NCBI RefSeq assembly: GCF_020740795.1
Contig: NC_067282.1
Span: 169,104,274 to 169,168,273, forward strand
Length of the DNA: 64,000 nt
Direction of reading: 5' to 3'
From: Apus apus
Taxonomy: Eukaryota > Chordata > Aves > Apodiformes > Apodidae
The notes beneath the pieces are model-generated. The model was not told where the DNA came from. It searched no databases and was given only the letters and a program-made list of their open reading frames with translations. Below are positions 46,575-59,512 of the stretch, piece by piece; the first letter of the stretch is position 1, and every line of letters begins with the position of its first letter. Both the position numbers and the translations under genes were made by a program.

Positions 46575-46907
46575 CACCCGAGGAGGCCTACAGAAAAGCT
46601 GGGAAGGGGCTTTCTATAAGAGCATGTAGCAAGAGGACAAGGGGAGTAGATTTGAACTGGAAGAGGGTAGATTCAAGTTAGACACTAGGAAGAAATCTTT
46701 CCCTGTGAAGCTGTTGAGACAGTGGAACAGGTTACCCAGGGAAGCTGTGGATGCCCCATCCCTGGAGGTGTTGAAGACCAGGTTGGATGGGGCTTTGAGC
46801 AACCTAGTCTCGTGGGAGGTGTCCCTGCGCTTGGCAGGAGGGTTGGAACTAGGTGATCTTTAAGGTCCCTTCCCCCCGAGTGATCCATTCTGTGATTCTG
46901 TCATTCC
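46575..46907 (+). mobile_element. CR1 LINE fragment next to the RAB3IP promoter
   Basis: Plus strand. Conceptual pieces match CR1 ORF2 C-terminal sequence (AYRKAGKGLSIRACSKRTRG; a VDAPSLEVLKTRLDG-like stretch), then the 3' end with GTGATCTTTAAGGTCCCTTCC and a tandem terminal octamer at about 46890-46907. It lies about 0.5 kb upstream of RAB3IP exon 1, pointing away from the gene. Confidence 0.92.
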
Positions 46908-49900
46908 TTAGGGCCTGGCTGGAAAGGTACTGGACACTCATAGTGTAGGTCACACGTGCTGTCAAGCACCACATTTCACAAGAAGGGAGGATACAAACAC
47001 TCAGGGCTTCAGAAGAAACCAGCCAATATTTCTGTGCCTTCCCTGGTCACCTGGAAGAGAGGGTTAAAACGTTGTTTCTGTTCAAGGGCTCATGAGGACA
47101 GGGCTATTCAAGTCTGAATGTTTTGTTACCATGAAACACAAGGAAGTTAATAATTCTGTATTTAATGGTGTATAGTAACAAAGGCACATGATTACGTAAT
47201 TAAAAATGAGAACATGAGACTTATGTCAGATCATTATCCAGTGATTTTCACTCATGGGGCATGCAGTGCCCCAAATCAGGTGTTGAGCCTGCCTAATGTA
47301 TATAATAATTAAAGACTGAACTGTAATTTATATGCTCAAGACTTGGGAAATAAGGCCACACATAGAGCTAAAATGGGGCTCACCTGCTAAAAAGATGTGG
47401 GTTTCCAGTTCTACTGGTCTTTCTAATCAAGAGATACTAGTACAGCCTCTCATCTTGGTTTGCCTGTGTCCTTAAGCCATCATTACTGCCACCCTGACAC
47501 AACCAGGGTAGTTAATGAACTTTTCTTGCTTGTTTTTCAGAGGTTACCATGCAGCCTTCACCTTTTTCCTTTTGAAGCCCTGGTCTGTACTGTTTTGTGC
47601 TTTCTGTATCTTTAAAAGCAGTAGGCAAAATGTTGGAAAGCTACTACAAAACGAGACTCCATTTTACCACTAGTCTGATTAGATTGCCAAAAAATATTCT
47701 TCAGACGACAGCGGTCTTGGCTGGACGATGCACTTTCCTTGTTGTTAGTGCAGCTGAACTGACCTATGTGCTGCAATGGCAGGGAACTTTAGCAAAAAAA
47801 TGATGTAAACAAAAATCTTGTCCCATTCACCCGTCAAGGAATCTAGGCCACATTCCAGTCAATAATTGAAACGTTAATTATCTTTACAGCTTTCAACTGA
47901 ATGTGGAAAAATCCTGTTTGGCCAGTCCTGCAGGAGTAACCTAAGACAAATAGTATTCTCTGTTGGCACATTCACCATAGCATCCACCAAGGAAGAAGTT
48001 AATTAAGGGCAAATGAATATGACAAAGAAGATGTCAAAAGACAAATGTAGCAATGTCATTCATGGTAAATATATTACTTAGAAATAGTAATACCTTCTAA
48101 ACCCCTTTTCAATATGTAAATCTATGCCAACTACAAGAGGACATAGGCAGCAAAAATGGCTACAGAAAATAATAATTCACAGCTTTTCTGAGAGCAATCT
48201 GAAGGCCAAGCAGTACAAGAAGTGGAGCATTCAAATAGCAGTGTAATTTAAAACTTGTTGTGAGAAGTCTCATGGAGCAGAGAACTTCAGTTTTAAGAGC
48301 TCCAACCTTTAAAGTTATTGGATTTGTTAATATTGCCATGCAATAGAACCCAGGCAGTGCTCTCAGAAACAGGTTTGCCAAATTAGAAGATGTATCAGAA
48401 AGTTCATTTTAAAATGATTGCAAAAGAGACAAGACAAGCAGAATCAGAAGTAGAAAGCAATGTATTAAGACATAGTAAATTGACATGAGTCTATAATTAG
48501 GCTCTGTAATCCTGCAGTTCTTAATCCTGTACAATGACTATACTTGGCATGACAATCTGCTGCCTTAACCAGGTTTATTTCAAGAAATAAAAGCAATACA
48601 GTTCCAAAGACATTTGACTATACTAAAATTAATCACCAACAGATTTATTTTGTCAAAGTACTCCTGTATTTTGCCGTATGTAGTACTTTAAAAGTAAGCA
48701 GAAACAAACTACAGAAAATATAAACTACATGGTTAAAATTGAAAGTTGAAACCATTTGGATTAAATCCAGAGACATAAATAAAAGAAGTAACAATTCTTT
48801 TAAAATCTATTTTAGAAGAGTACTTTTATCCCACCTTGGTTCCTTCCTGAGCTGCACATCAGAGCAGGGGTACTCCTCCAGGCATCATGAGCTGGAGCCA
48901 AGAGTATCCTCATCAGTGAGAGCACAGCCATGAGCAGGGCTAGGATGGTGGCAGCAACAGGGTTTGTCATGCACATAGTGACTATCACACAAAATGAAAT
49001 GTTAAATCAAGTCCAAAATCCAACCAGAAGTCTTGCCAGGAGGAGCAAGAGACAGAACTAGAGACCTATAACATAGGTCTGAGGCTCATACAAGGAAAGA
49101 ACAACAAAGACAGTCTCACCCAAGACACAGCACAGGCAAGTCCTAGTGGCCTGGGCCTGAGTTTAAACAGAGCCTGGGAGTCCCTGCCCACTCTGGGAAG
49201 AAGGTGCCTGAGTAGGGGTCCCGGATGAGGATGATCAGTGCAATTACGGCCTTTTAGTTCCCTTAGGTCCCTGGCAATCAGAACTGAAGTCCTTTTAGAA
49301 ACAAAGCTATGCATTGCTATTGTTCTAAATAAGCAAAGTCACTGTTGCTAGTGGAAAGTGATGTACAGTTTGCAACTTTGGGGGAATAACATATGCCAGG
49401 GATGCCACCTCTGATTAATGTCAGATGTAATCTGATGGGACCATTCAACAAAACTGCACAATGTACAAAATCTGGAGGGTGGACTTTGCTGAAACTGCAT
49501 TGTTTTTAATGAACACCAACCAGTGTTTGCTGCTCCCATCAAATCTATTCAACTCAGCTTGTTAAATCAGTTCATCTGTTCCTTTTGAACTCCTCAGTGT
49601 AGTTAAATGCCAAACTAAGAAATTTCCATTCCCCAGCTAGATAGAAAGCTGGGTATGTACTTCATCACGGATGTGGCCACAGCAATCTATATACTCTCAT
49701 TTGCGTTAGCTTCTCCCCAGTTATACTGGTGCAAAATGTGATAAATACCATTGCAAACAGTTCCTGCATTGCAAAGAGTCCCCTTGAACTGCATCTCTCT
49801 CTGTCCTGGTCTTCTTTTGCTTTTGAACCATTCTTCTGAGAGATCTGTCTTCAAATGTGGCTGTTTCCTTCATTAATGGTCACAGTCCACTGGACCTAAG

Positions 49901-50055
49901 AAATATGTTTCAAGGAGATAAAAGCACAGGAGTCAAAGGTCTTTCACAGAAGGTAGCCCCAGATCATGGCAGCCTTCTATGTTGAAGGCAAGAAAAGCTG
50001 CAGGACTTTAAAGAAACTAAGTGCATAATTTTTCTTTGATCTGAATTTAATTATC
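46908..50055. other. Upstream intergenic sequence
   Basis: No coding exon, CR1 or RNA gene recognised. Mammalian synteny would predict BEST3 in divergent orientation further right, but none of its conserved motifs is seen here. Confidence 0.5.
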
Positions 50056-50276
50056 ATAGAATCAGAGAACAGCTAAAGTTGGAAGTGACCTTAAAGATCA
50101 TCAGATTCCAGCCCCCCTGCTATGAGCAGAGACACCTCACACTAGACCAGGCTGCACAAAGCCTCATCCAACCTGGCCTTGAACACCTCCAAGGCGGGGG
50201 CATCAACAACCTCCCTAGGCAACCAATTCCAGTGCCTTCCTACCCTCATCATGAGAAATTTCTTCCTGATGTCTAA
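50056..50276 (-). mobile_element. CR1 LINE fragment, 3' end only
   Basis: Begins with TCATAGAATCAGAGAAC and continues through the CR1 3' region to a TTCTTCCTGATGTCTAA block. About 220 bp, 5'-truncated. Confidence 0.9.
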
Positions 50277-50829
50277 AATACGCACAAGCACAAATGCCAG
50301 TTAATCAAATTTTTCCTCCTACAGATTAGGAGGAATAAAAGAATGAGATGATTGTTCTCTTCATAGACAATGTTCAAGCGTGTGGTGAGGGAGGATGTCT
50401 CAAGAATTTTGCAGATGTTCTACTTGCCTGTGATACTTCCTACTTGTTTATATTTTTAAAAATATTTAATAAACTCTAATTATTACCTCCCTTTCAATGA
50501 AGATATTGTAAAACAATAAACTCAAGCAAACTAAAAAATAAATCTATTAATAGAAGTCATACATGCATTGTGACTCTATAGCACAGTGAAAAAAAAACAA
50601 ATAATGATCCACTATGTATAAAAAAGGTACAGAGACTATAAATCTTATCTATTTTAGAGATGTTTCCTCCCCTTTCTACTATCTCAGCTAAACCAGTGCT
50701 AGCAGTTTTGGGAATCATCATATAGACAAGAACTCTCCAGTCAGGCATATTTCTTCAACATTTAGCTAAGAATTTGGAAAGCAAATGTAATTGGTACATT
50801 GGCATAAATAAGGATCCAGCCTACAGCCG
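50277..50829. other. Spacer between two CR1 fragments
   Basis: AT-rich, with no recognised feature. The two flanking CR1 copies share orientation but are separate insertions, since each has its own 3' terminus. Confidence 0.5.
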
Positions 50830-51250
50830 TCACGGAATCATAGAATGGTATGGTTTGGAAGGGAGCTTATAGATCATCTAGTTGCAACCCCACTGCCAAG
50901 TGTGGGGACATCTCCCACTAGCCCAGGTTACTCAAAGCCCCATCCAACCTGGCCTTCAACACTTCCAGGGATGGGACATCCACAACTTCCCTGGGAAACC
51001 TGTTCCAGTGTCTTATCACCCTCACAGGAAAGAATTATTCATAATATCCAATCTAAATTTACCCTCTTTCCATTTGAAACTATTCCCCCTTGTCCTGTCA
51101 CTACATGTCCTCATAAAAAGTTCCTCCCCAGCTTTCCTACAGGCCCCTTCAGGACATGGAAGGCTGCTGTTAGGTCTCCCTGGAGCCTTCTCCAGGCCGA
51201 ACAACCCCAAGTCTCCCAGCCTGTCTTCATAGGAGAGGTGCTTCACTGCT
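50830..51250 (-). mobile_element. CR1 LINE fragment, ORF2 end and 3' UTR
   Basis: Starts with ACGGAATCATAGAATGG (3' terminus, reversed). Read on the minus strand it encodes KHLSYEDRLGDLGLFGLEKA, then GACRKAGEELFMRTCSDRTRGN, typical of the CR1 ORF2 C-terminus, with a deletion or shift that breaks the frame. Confidence 0.92.
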
Positions 51251-52796
51251 TTTCTTTAACCATCACCTATCCATGGTGATTGTTTGAGAATGGTTTTCAT
51301 AGCAGAAGTGTATTGTCTTTGCAGTAGTTTAAGCTAGGGAGTGTTCCTCCCTTTCTTATGGGATGTCATACAAGGAAGTGTCAAAAACCGTACCAAACTC
51401 TATCTGTATCACATATATTGATTCTTCCCTGTTTGTCTTGGAATGACCCAAATGATGTGCTTAAATCACACAACAAAACTTGCAGCATCAAAACCTCAAA
51501 CTGCTTCATAGTTCTCTCTGCTGTTACACTTGTCAACTAAATCAGAGTCAGAAATAAGAGCATGCTTATTAAAACACTCTAACAAAAATGCTAAATTCTT
51601 TACTGTTTTCTAAAAAAAAAGGTACACAGTACATAGCCTAATCAAGGAAGATACAAATGAATAAAGAAAACAAATTGTCTATTAACTGTTAAGTGGCAAT
51701 TATTAAATGACAAGGATTAAAAAGAAATTTCCCCTTTCTGCACATTATTTCACAATTGTCCACTTTGACCATAAGACTGATTCTGCAAACAAGCTGCTCA
51801 ACTAGACAGATTCTGCTGTTGCATACAAAAGAAATGCTTCTAGGTTTTTTGAAGGTGCTTATAAATGTAACTTAATACTGAGTGGAAAAAAACAAAAAAA
51901 CTGAAATGTCCTTACCAAGTTATGTAAGGACTGACATGTGGTTTCATTTATCTTTAGAAGCAAGCCAGGGACGGATCCAGAGTGCAATTAAAAATAGTAC
52001 AACATGCTCATCTCTAATTGGAAGACAGCAAGAGATGCCAAACCTGAACTCAGGAATCAGAAAATAAAAATACAAGGTGAAGTTTCACCTGAAAATTAGC
52101 CCCCCAAAAGTCAAACAAACATTGTAGCTCAGACAAACCTATAGATAAAACTCCTTTAACCTGATGAGACTCCAAAAATAGCTCCACCCAATACTCCAAA
52201 TAATAACACTGAAAGCCACAGGGTGAGGATTCAGGAATCCTATGTTTTATTCACAGTTCTGCTTTGGACCTGGGTACCTTCCCTGTGCCTTCATCTATAC
52301 ATCTCTAAACTGAAATTCATGAGACTTCTTCCTTCTTCCCCATAACATGTGGTCATGTGATAAAGTTTAAATAAAGAATTTTTCAAATTTTTAAAAAATG
52401 TTCATTCTTGCAGGCTGAAGTCGCTATAGAAATGGAAGATGTGGGTTTAATGGGCTGATTTTTCTCTATTTTTGCTTAATGGCACAGAAATTCCAAGCCA
52501 GGCTTCAGTCAAGGCTGCCAGTTACTGCTGCCTTCTGCCCTGTGAAGTGAAAGCTGGTCTTATGGAAAAGTTTTTGTAGGTAACCCTTTCCTTGTGTGAT
52601 AGAAATGCTGTTTCGTTCATCTTCTGTCAAGCATTATCAAGTTGGCATGGACATCATTCCACTGGGCATAGGAATACCTCTCAGTTTAGACTGGCCTTTT
52701 CTTGTCCTTGTCTCCTGGGCTGCTCATGGTGGCAATGCTCTGCATGTTCAGCCTAGCAGAGAGGCACTTTGAGGGAGGGGATTCTTCCCCTCTCCT
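51251..52796. other. Intergenic sequence
   Basis: AT-rich, with no recognised gene or repeat. Confidence 0.5.
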
Positions 52797-53330
52797 CTGC
52801 TCTCATGAGACTCCACCTGGAGTACTGTGTCCAGTGCTGGGGCCCCCAACTTAAGAAGGGCTTTAACCTACCTGTTGTAGCAAGTCCAGAGGAGGGCTAT
52901 GAAGATTATCAGAAGGCTGGACGACCTCTCCAATGAAGACAGGCTGAAAGAGTTTGGTTTGTTCAGCCTGGAGAAGGGAAGGTTCTGGGGAGACCTTATA
53001 GAGGCCTTCCAGTACCTGAAGGGGCTACAGGAAAGCTGGGCAGGGACTTTTTATAAGGGCTTGTAGTGATAGGATGAAAGGTAATGGTTTCAATCTGAAA
53101 GAGGGTAGATTTAGATTACATATGAGGAAGAAATTCTTTCCTGTGAGGGTAATGAGACACTGGAACAGGTTGCCCAGAGGAGTTGTGGATGCCCTATCCC
53201 TGGAAGTGTTCAAGGCCAGGTTGATGGGCAACCAGATCTAGTGCAGGGTGTTCCTGCCCATGGTGGGGGGGTTGGACTAGATGATCTATAAGGTCCCTTC
53301 CAACCCAAACCATTCCATGATTCTATGATT
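52797..53330 (+). mobile_element. CR1 LINE fragment, ORF2 end and 3' UTR
   Basis: Plus strand. Starts at a segment corresponding to [14 protein letters not shown]-like CR1 sequence and runs through the ORF2 C-terminus to CCATTCCATGATTCTATGATT, an intact 3' terminus. About 530 bp. Confidence 0.93.
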
Positions 53331-54154
53331 TCTAAAAAGTAATCTGAAATCTTTACTCCTTCACATAGATGGTATAGAACACTGAAGTAGTTCTAGTTCC
53401 ACAAAAGAGGATTACTCTCTCCTGTTACATCTCCTGGACTGAAACAAAGACCTTAAAAATGCCCCACACCCCAGGAGTCTTGTCTCCACTAGCAATTACA
53501 TCTACCAACACTACCTAGAGCAGAAATGTGCCCACACCCACCACAGGAGGAAGTTTTCTGTCACCTCACTAAAAGAGTCAACACTGGAATTTGCCCAGAG
53601 GAGTGTGGAGGGTGATTCCCCCATGTGTGTTCTGCGAGCTGGCGCGGCAGCGACACGACCAGCACAGGGTTTGTTTCATCCCCTCTTGGCTCACAGATGA
53701 AACCTCATGTCCAAGGGAGCAACGAGACTTTAGATTTTGAACCGAGGGAAACAAACACAGCACAGTGCTTATTTTGCAACAGCTACCCAGGCTGTTTAGG
53801 CATTTTTAAAGTGAAAAGTTGCAGAAGAGGTTTTGCTGCAGTTCAGGTGGAAATTATTTGGCTTGTTGCCATTAGAAAAAGAGCATGCTGGGGTTTTTTC
53901 TCTGTTGGTTCACTAAACTCACTCTTCTTTTTTCTGGATGCAATTTTTTCTTTTTATACTTACTTTTCCCCCCTCTTTATCAGCATCTGAAAAGTAAACA
54001 AATAAAGATTTGAGGGGAATGTTTAGCATTGAAGTATGCAAGGAAGGAAAGCCAGAGATAGCTTTAATGCAGGATTGGCAGGACCACCTGGGTCATGGTA
54101 TTTGATCCTTTTCACGTGTGTATCAAGTAGCACTTTTAATAGCAGTAAGTATTA
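53331..54154. other. Intergenic sequence with a small CpG cluster
   Basis: No gene recognised. A short CpG-rich spot at about 53635-53662 stands out from the AT-rich surroundings. Confidence 0.45.
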
Positions 54155-54290
54155 CTACTAAAAAAAAAAAAGCAAACACAACAAAACAAAACAAAAACAC
54201 ACAAAAACCCCAAACAAACAAAAACAAAACAAACAAAACCAAAACCAACCAACCAAACAAAAAACCCAAAAAAAAACCCTAAAGCCAGCC
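54155..54290 (+). repeat. A-rich tract with (AAAC)n and (AACC)n units
   Basis: About 135 bp of nearly pure A and C: an A run, then CAAAA/CAAAC units, then AACC units. Confidence 0.88.
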
Positions 54291-54328
54291 AAATAAGAAA
54301 GGGAACTCGTATGAGTTGTTCCCTCTGC

Positions 54329-54353
54329 AAAAAAAAAAAAAAAAAAAAAAAAA
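54329..54353 (+). repeat. Poly(A) homopolymer, 25 bp
   Basis: Twenty-five consecutive A, 38 bp after the preceding A/C-rich tract. Possibly the tail of an unrecognised retrosequence; no target-site duplication was established. Confidence 0.88.
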
Positions 54354-57300
54354 TTGGTAGTGGTCAGCCATCCTATTGTAATCCCTTTTTATGCCTGAAT
54401 GCCAGTGAGCCTGTTCTCACAAATGCATCAAAAACAACCATTCCAAGTCATTTCCAGACAATACCTAATGCAGAAGAATATGCCTTTTCTAAACACTTTT
54501 CCCTGCAAATGCTTTTCTGTCTGTTCTTAGTCTCCAGCTCATTCTTTGAATCTCATCTGTCTCATGTTTCCCTTCTTCTCTCATACAAGAGGACACTCCC
54601 ACAAATCTCTGCCTGAAACACAAATCAAGAAAATCCTCCGTCTTTACTGTCCCAGTTGCATTTGGTGGTAACATTTTGGTTTCAGGCTGCCTTTAATTTG
54701 AATTTAGATAATGAAGGGTATTGTTTCTCCCATCAATTTGTTGCAGCGTGATTTAATCACACCTCTAACAGTGTTTTATGTGGTAAATTGCATCAAGTTA
54801 CCTTGTTGATCCCACCTTCTGTCTGACAAGCCCCACACTGTGACATCAATTGGCTTTTGTGTGACTGCCTTGCAGCAATAAAAGGGTTGTTGAGGCTGAT
54901 TAACAGTCACAGTAATAATAATATTTCTAATACGAAACTCAGCACTGCTGCATAACAAATGATGTTTATTTTTTTACAAGGAAGTTGCAATGCAAAGTTG
55001 TTTCTGAATATGTTTTTACAGTACTTGGAGAATTAATCTGTCAGGGCAGCAGGCTTTATCCTGCAGACAAATTCATGTGTAATCCTCTGAAGTATTCTAC
55101 CATGTGACTTCCAGAGATAAAAGAGCCTCCTTTAAAGTATATTTCTTCAACCCACACTGAGTGATGCTAAGTATGGTGGTATCTCTCCCACTAGATTAAC
55201 TTTTAATTATTGCTATTTCTCTCATAAAAGAGACCGTAAGATATCACAGCAGCTCTCTACACATTCATCCTGTGAGCAGAGGACATTTTATGCTAATTTA
55301 CTCATTTGTTTAAGACAGGAATTCCAGCATCAACTGACAGTAAATAAAAAAATTAAGCAAAACTCAATATATTCTTGTCTGAGAAAATCTGACAGCAGCT
55401 TTTTTAATAGTGTCCTCTTACTAACACTTTAATTATTCACTTCTTTTCAATAAGAAGATTCTTTCATGTTGTTCAGACCATATTTTAACCTAGTTATTAT
55501 GGCATTTCTCTGCCATATCAGCATTATGCCTTGTTGTTAGAGATACTGAAGTGTTTGCTTGAAGCTTGACTAGCATACAATGTGAATTAGTGTAATTTCC
55601 TTTCTTCTAGCAATCTTCCAGTATAAAACTGGCACAAAAATCAAGAGGAAAGAGGAGCAGGAAGCACAAATAAATGAAATAACTTGTATTTGACGGATTT
55701 CTACCATCTGTTGCACTGTACTGTCTTGTTAAACACCCATGGATAATATTAGCAGGAAACTCTCTAGTTGCACACTGCCAAAATGTTTTTGTCTCTGTGT
55801 GATTTTTATGTGTCCAAAGCACATCAAGAGAGCATGAATGCAAAATACACCATTAGCAGTGTTCATTAGTAGAGCTGCACATACAGAGGAAATTCTGATA
55901 ACTATTTCTGTAGATGAGACCCTTCAGATTTGTGTCTACCATGCACACTTGTAAAACAAGAACCTCTTTTGCTCCTATTTCGTGATGATGGAACATTTGC
56001 TAAGGAAGTCCATCAGTAAAAGGTCAGAAAAAGGACAAGAAATAATAAAATTGAGCTATTCATTGCAAATGTGAAATACTATTTTACACACTTTGCAAAT
56101 CCATCCTCTTTTGGTAACCTTTTAGGAGCTTAGCATATACAAACAGAATTTCTGCATGCTCTCTGCAATATGACACCTGTTAAAGATAATTGCATGTGAT
56201 AGCAAAGATATGAATATCTTAAAATATTACTTATCGTGGCTTTAAGATATCTCTATTTGGATTAATAGTCTGTAATAAGACTCCATATAGCTTTTAAATT
56301 ATCTCCAAGATCTGAAAAATAATTTCTTATATATGAAGGTGAAAAAAGTAATGGTTTATAGTATAAAGAGCACTAGAATTCTTGCAATAGTTTGCAGGTC
56401 TTTGCTCGTTACTATAAGATTTTAAAGATTTGCCATAAAACTTCATTTGCTGCAGTGGACTCAGTTGTATTTAAAAATCTAATAAATGGTTATAATTATC
56501 CATACATCATCTTGTGGCAGAAATAGTCACATAGCAGAGGGGAGGCAATACAAAGACAAATGGAAATTGTTCTTTCTTTTCCCCTTCTTTAAAGATACGT
56601 ATTTTTTTATTTCCTCTATTATGTTGTATGCATCAGCTGCCTATTAGCCAGTTGGCACCCTTTTTGAATGCACTTCTTCATCCAATAGTGTATTAAAATG
56701 AGAGTTTAAACCACAAAGCATGTATCAAACACTAGAGGATCACTCAGATTGCCCAAGTGGCTCTTCGAAGCATAGATTTGCTTGTTTAACAAATTCAGCA
56801 GAAAGAGAGGGTTATGAGAAAATACTAGAGAGGAGTTCCAGTTCTTAATAACAGGTCAGGCTGCAGGTCTCTCTGTTCTTCAAAGTCTGTTCTTGTAGTA
56901 GACTTTACCATACCAGCTTGCAATAAATCATCAGAATTCTTTTAAAAATAATCTTCCTCTTGAATCACTGGGAAGGAGTCCAGTCTCATTCCTTGATAAC
57001 TCCAGGCAGATAATGCTCCAGAAAACCCATGTCCCCTGCCAAATTGGCCGAGGCTGCCTTCCCCAGTCTGGCCCAAAACAGAGCATCTATCCCAGCCTGG
57101 TTGAAAGCTCATCAACAATGAGCAACAACGAGGATTTATTTATAGGCAGGTTGGAGAGAGGCTGGATGAAAGATCCCTGCTCTGAAGGGGGCTTTGCCAT
57201 GAGGGAGCAACTCCACCCAGCCTCGACTGATCACTGTTGCTTCCTAGGAGGAGGCCAGGAGATCAGCAGCATCCATGAAACCTCTCCCTTCATCCCTCTT

Positions 57301-58990
57301 GTCTGCCAGCTCCATCACTTTTGCCCAAAGGGGCTTTTGGGAAACTTGCTTCCACTGCCACTGCAGCCATGCTGTCTCCAGCCACTGGTATGAGGTGAAC
57401 AGTAACAGCAGGGAGGAGGACAACATGGGCAGTTATGACCCTAGTGTCTCTCCATCCCCAGTGCTGTAACACCCCTGTGAGATGGCAGCCCAGCAGAGGG
57501 GTGGAGGAAGGGATGCCACGGGCCTCTCTGTGCCCCGATCCCTCCCGCCACTCTGCTCAGCTATGTGCTCTCTGCAGCTCCTGTGCACAGCTTCTCCTGA
57601 GCTGTCCTGTGCTCAGCTCCCTTGCCAGCACCCCCCTCAAAGCTCCAGCAGGCATTTCTTACAGAGCAGGACTGTCGCAGCCGTGTCAACATCACCCAGA
57701 AGCAAAGGAGCATGACTGTCATTAACCAGTACTTTCTCAGTCCTTAGCCTTAGCTGACACTTTTTCAAAGGCTGAGAAAACATTCACTGCTATTTCCTTC
57801 CTCCCAGGTCCCCGTCTTTATCCCCTGCCAGTAAAGCAGAAGGAAACTTCTAATGTCTTTTAAAAAAATTATTTTTGCAAAGTTCTGTGGCCAGTCCTTG
57901 ATGAACCAAATAAAATACTGTGATGGCTTTCACAGCCCTTCTGCAATAAATGAGCTTTTGGAGCTCACCACTGATGTCTTGGTAATGTTGTGGATTCAAA
58001 ATATCAATATAAAGCTAAACTGAAGAGCTGCATCAAAATCTAAGACTGCCTTAAAATGTACAGTAAAGGTCTCCACTCATTCGTGCTAACATGGATAGTA
58101 GCATCAGCTAGAAAATGTAGTAAGTTCATTAACTGGGAACTTTGCAGTAGCAGTTACAAGCTGCCACTCCTTCCTCCCTTCCTCCCAGATTCAGGTGGAC
58201 CCAGGCAACCTATGGACACTGGCCCCCCCAATGTCCCCTGAAATGGAAGCACCATTAGCTGGGAAAGGGTGTGCCCAGCCAAGCAGAAGGTGCAGTAAAG
58301 CCACACAGCAGCCTCTGTTAGCAAGGGCTCTAGACTGATCAAGTGTGCTTCTCTGGGGGAGGGGGGAACAGAAGAGAGAGAAAAACCTGTCATTGGGAAA
58401 TGCCCAGTAAGGACTTAGGGGCACCCTAGTAACAAAAAGAGGAGTATTTCCTACAGAACTGGTTACAAGGGAGCTACACAGCTGGAAACCTCTACTTATT
58501 TCTGCCTCTGAACACACAGGAGCTCTAGATCTCGTGCCTTCTGCAAAACAGCTCAGAGCCAGCAGAGCAATCTCAGCTGCTCCAATCTGCAGGAAGACTG
58601 AAGAGCCGCCAGGAAAACCACCTGATACCCACTGTCTGACACACAGAGGTGCTATTATTTACTGCTCAGTGAGACCAGTGAATTATTATACTTAGCAGAG
58701 AAAAATGTTTTAGGTCTCAGTAATTATTTTACCAGTGACCTTAAAATATCCCTGTTGTCAGGAGTTTTCCTTGCTGAGGGCAGTCACTGTAATAGTATCA
58801 GGCAGTATGTTTCTTCATGCCAAGTCACTGAATGCTAAAATGATTTGTCATCTTTTGCCGCAGGCCACTGCCTGACACACATGCCACAGCCTAATGTCTT
58901 GCCTGCTTTGACATCAAAGTGTCTTCCTTCTGCCATTGCCAGCAAGAAGGCAGACAGTGGCAGTAACTCACTTGCTTTCCAAGAGTTTTA

Positions 58991-59018
58991 GTGGTCTCAA
59001 ATAAGTGGTCTCAAATAG
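58991..59018 (+). repeat. Two tandem copies of a 14-mer
   Basis: GTGGTCTCAAATAA is repeated twice in direct succession; the last base differs in the second copy. Confidence 0.75.
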
Positions 59019-59082
59019 CTTAATGGGACTAAGACATAAAATTTATTAAAACTATAAATCTTGCTTACTCCCTCCCCTGCAA

Positions 59083-59105
59083 TTTTATTTATTTATTTAC
59101 TTACT
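59083..59105 (+). repeat. (ATTT)n microsatellite
   Basis: TTTA units in tandem, turning into TTAC units at the right end. Confidence 0.8.
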
Positions 59106-59512
59106 TCATAGTTGCATTATTTCATTCTGCACAGAGATTAATGGCAACATGATATGACATCTCCTGGGCTTTCACAGTCTGTCATCTTTATAGCTCCTTC
59201 TTAATGCTGTGGGTCATAAAATACAGAGTTTGTCTCATTTTACAGAGCCAAAAGGGGAAGAAATCCTGTGCAAACCCTCCAGACACAGGCTTTCACATGC
59301 TGAAATGTACCATCATTAACAGTTTCATTGACTCTGATGGAACTTTTGGTAGCAGCAATTCTGGCTATTTGGAGGGACTTCTACGGTGTACCCTGGAGTC
59401 TTCATTTCCCAATTTGAAGCAACAATGCAGCAGAGGTGTGCTCCAGGGTGGGTTTGAGGTGCAGCTGGGGCACAGTCCCAAGTTTGGTGGGGTTGTCTCC
59501 ACTCTTCCCATT

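Larger units (their letters stand above)
54354..59512. other. Intergenic sequence
   Basis: 5.2 kb with no recognised exon. The GC-richer part at about 57.0-57.7 kb carries overlapping open frames on both strands with no family features. Minor repeats: a tandem 14-mer (GTGGTCTCAAATAA) at about 58991-59018 and (ATTT)n at 59083-59105. Confidence 0.5.

Noticed and set aside
57485-57510. Second CTCF-like match (CCAGCAGAGGGGTGG)
   Set aside because: It lacks the conserved C at position 12 of the core and lies in unremarkable intergenic DNA; too weak to list.
57013-57725. Overlapping open frames of 60-126 codons on both strands
   Set aside because: Moderately GC-rich intergenic DNA with no matching frame conservation, splice pattern or family motif that I can recognise.
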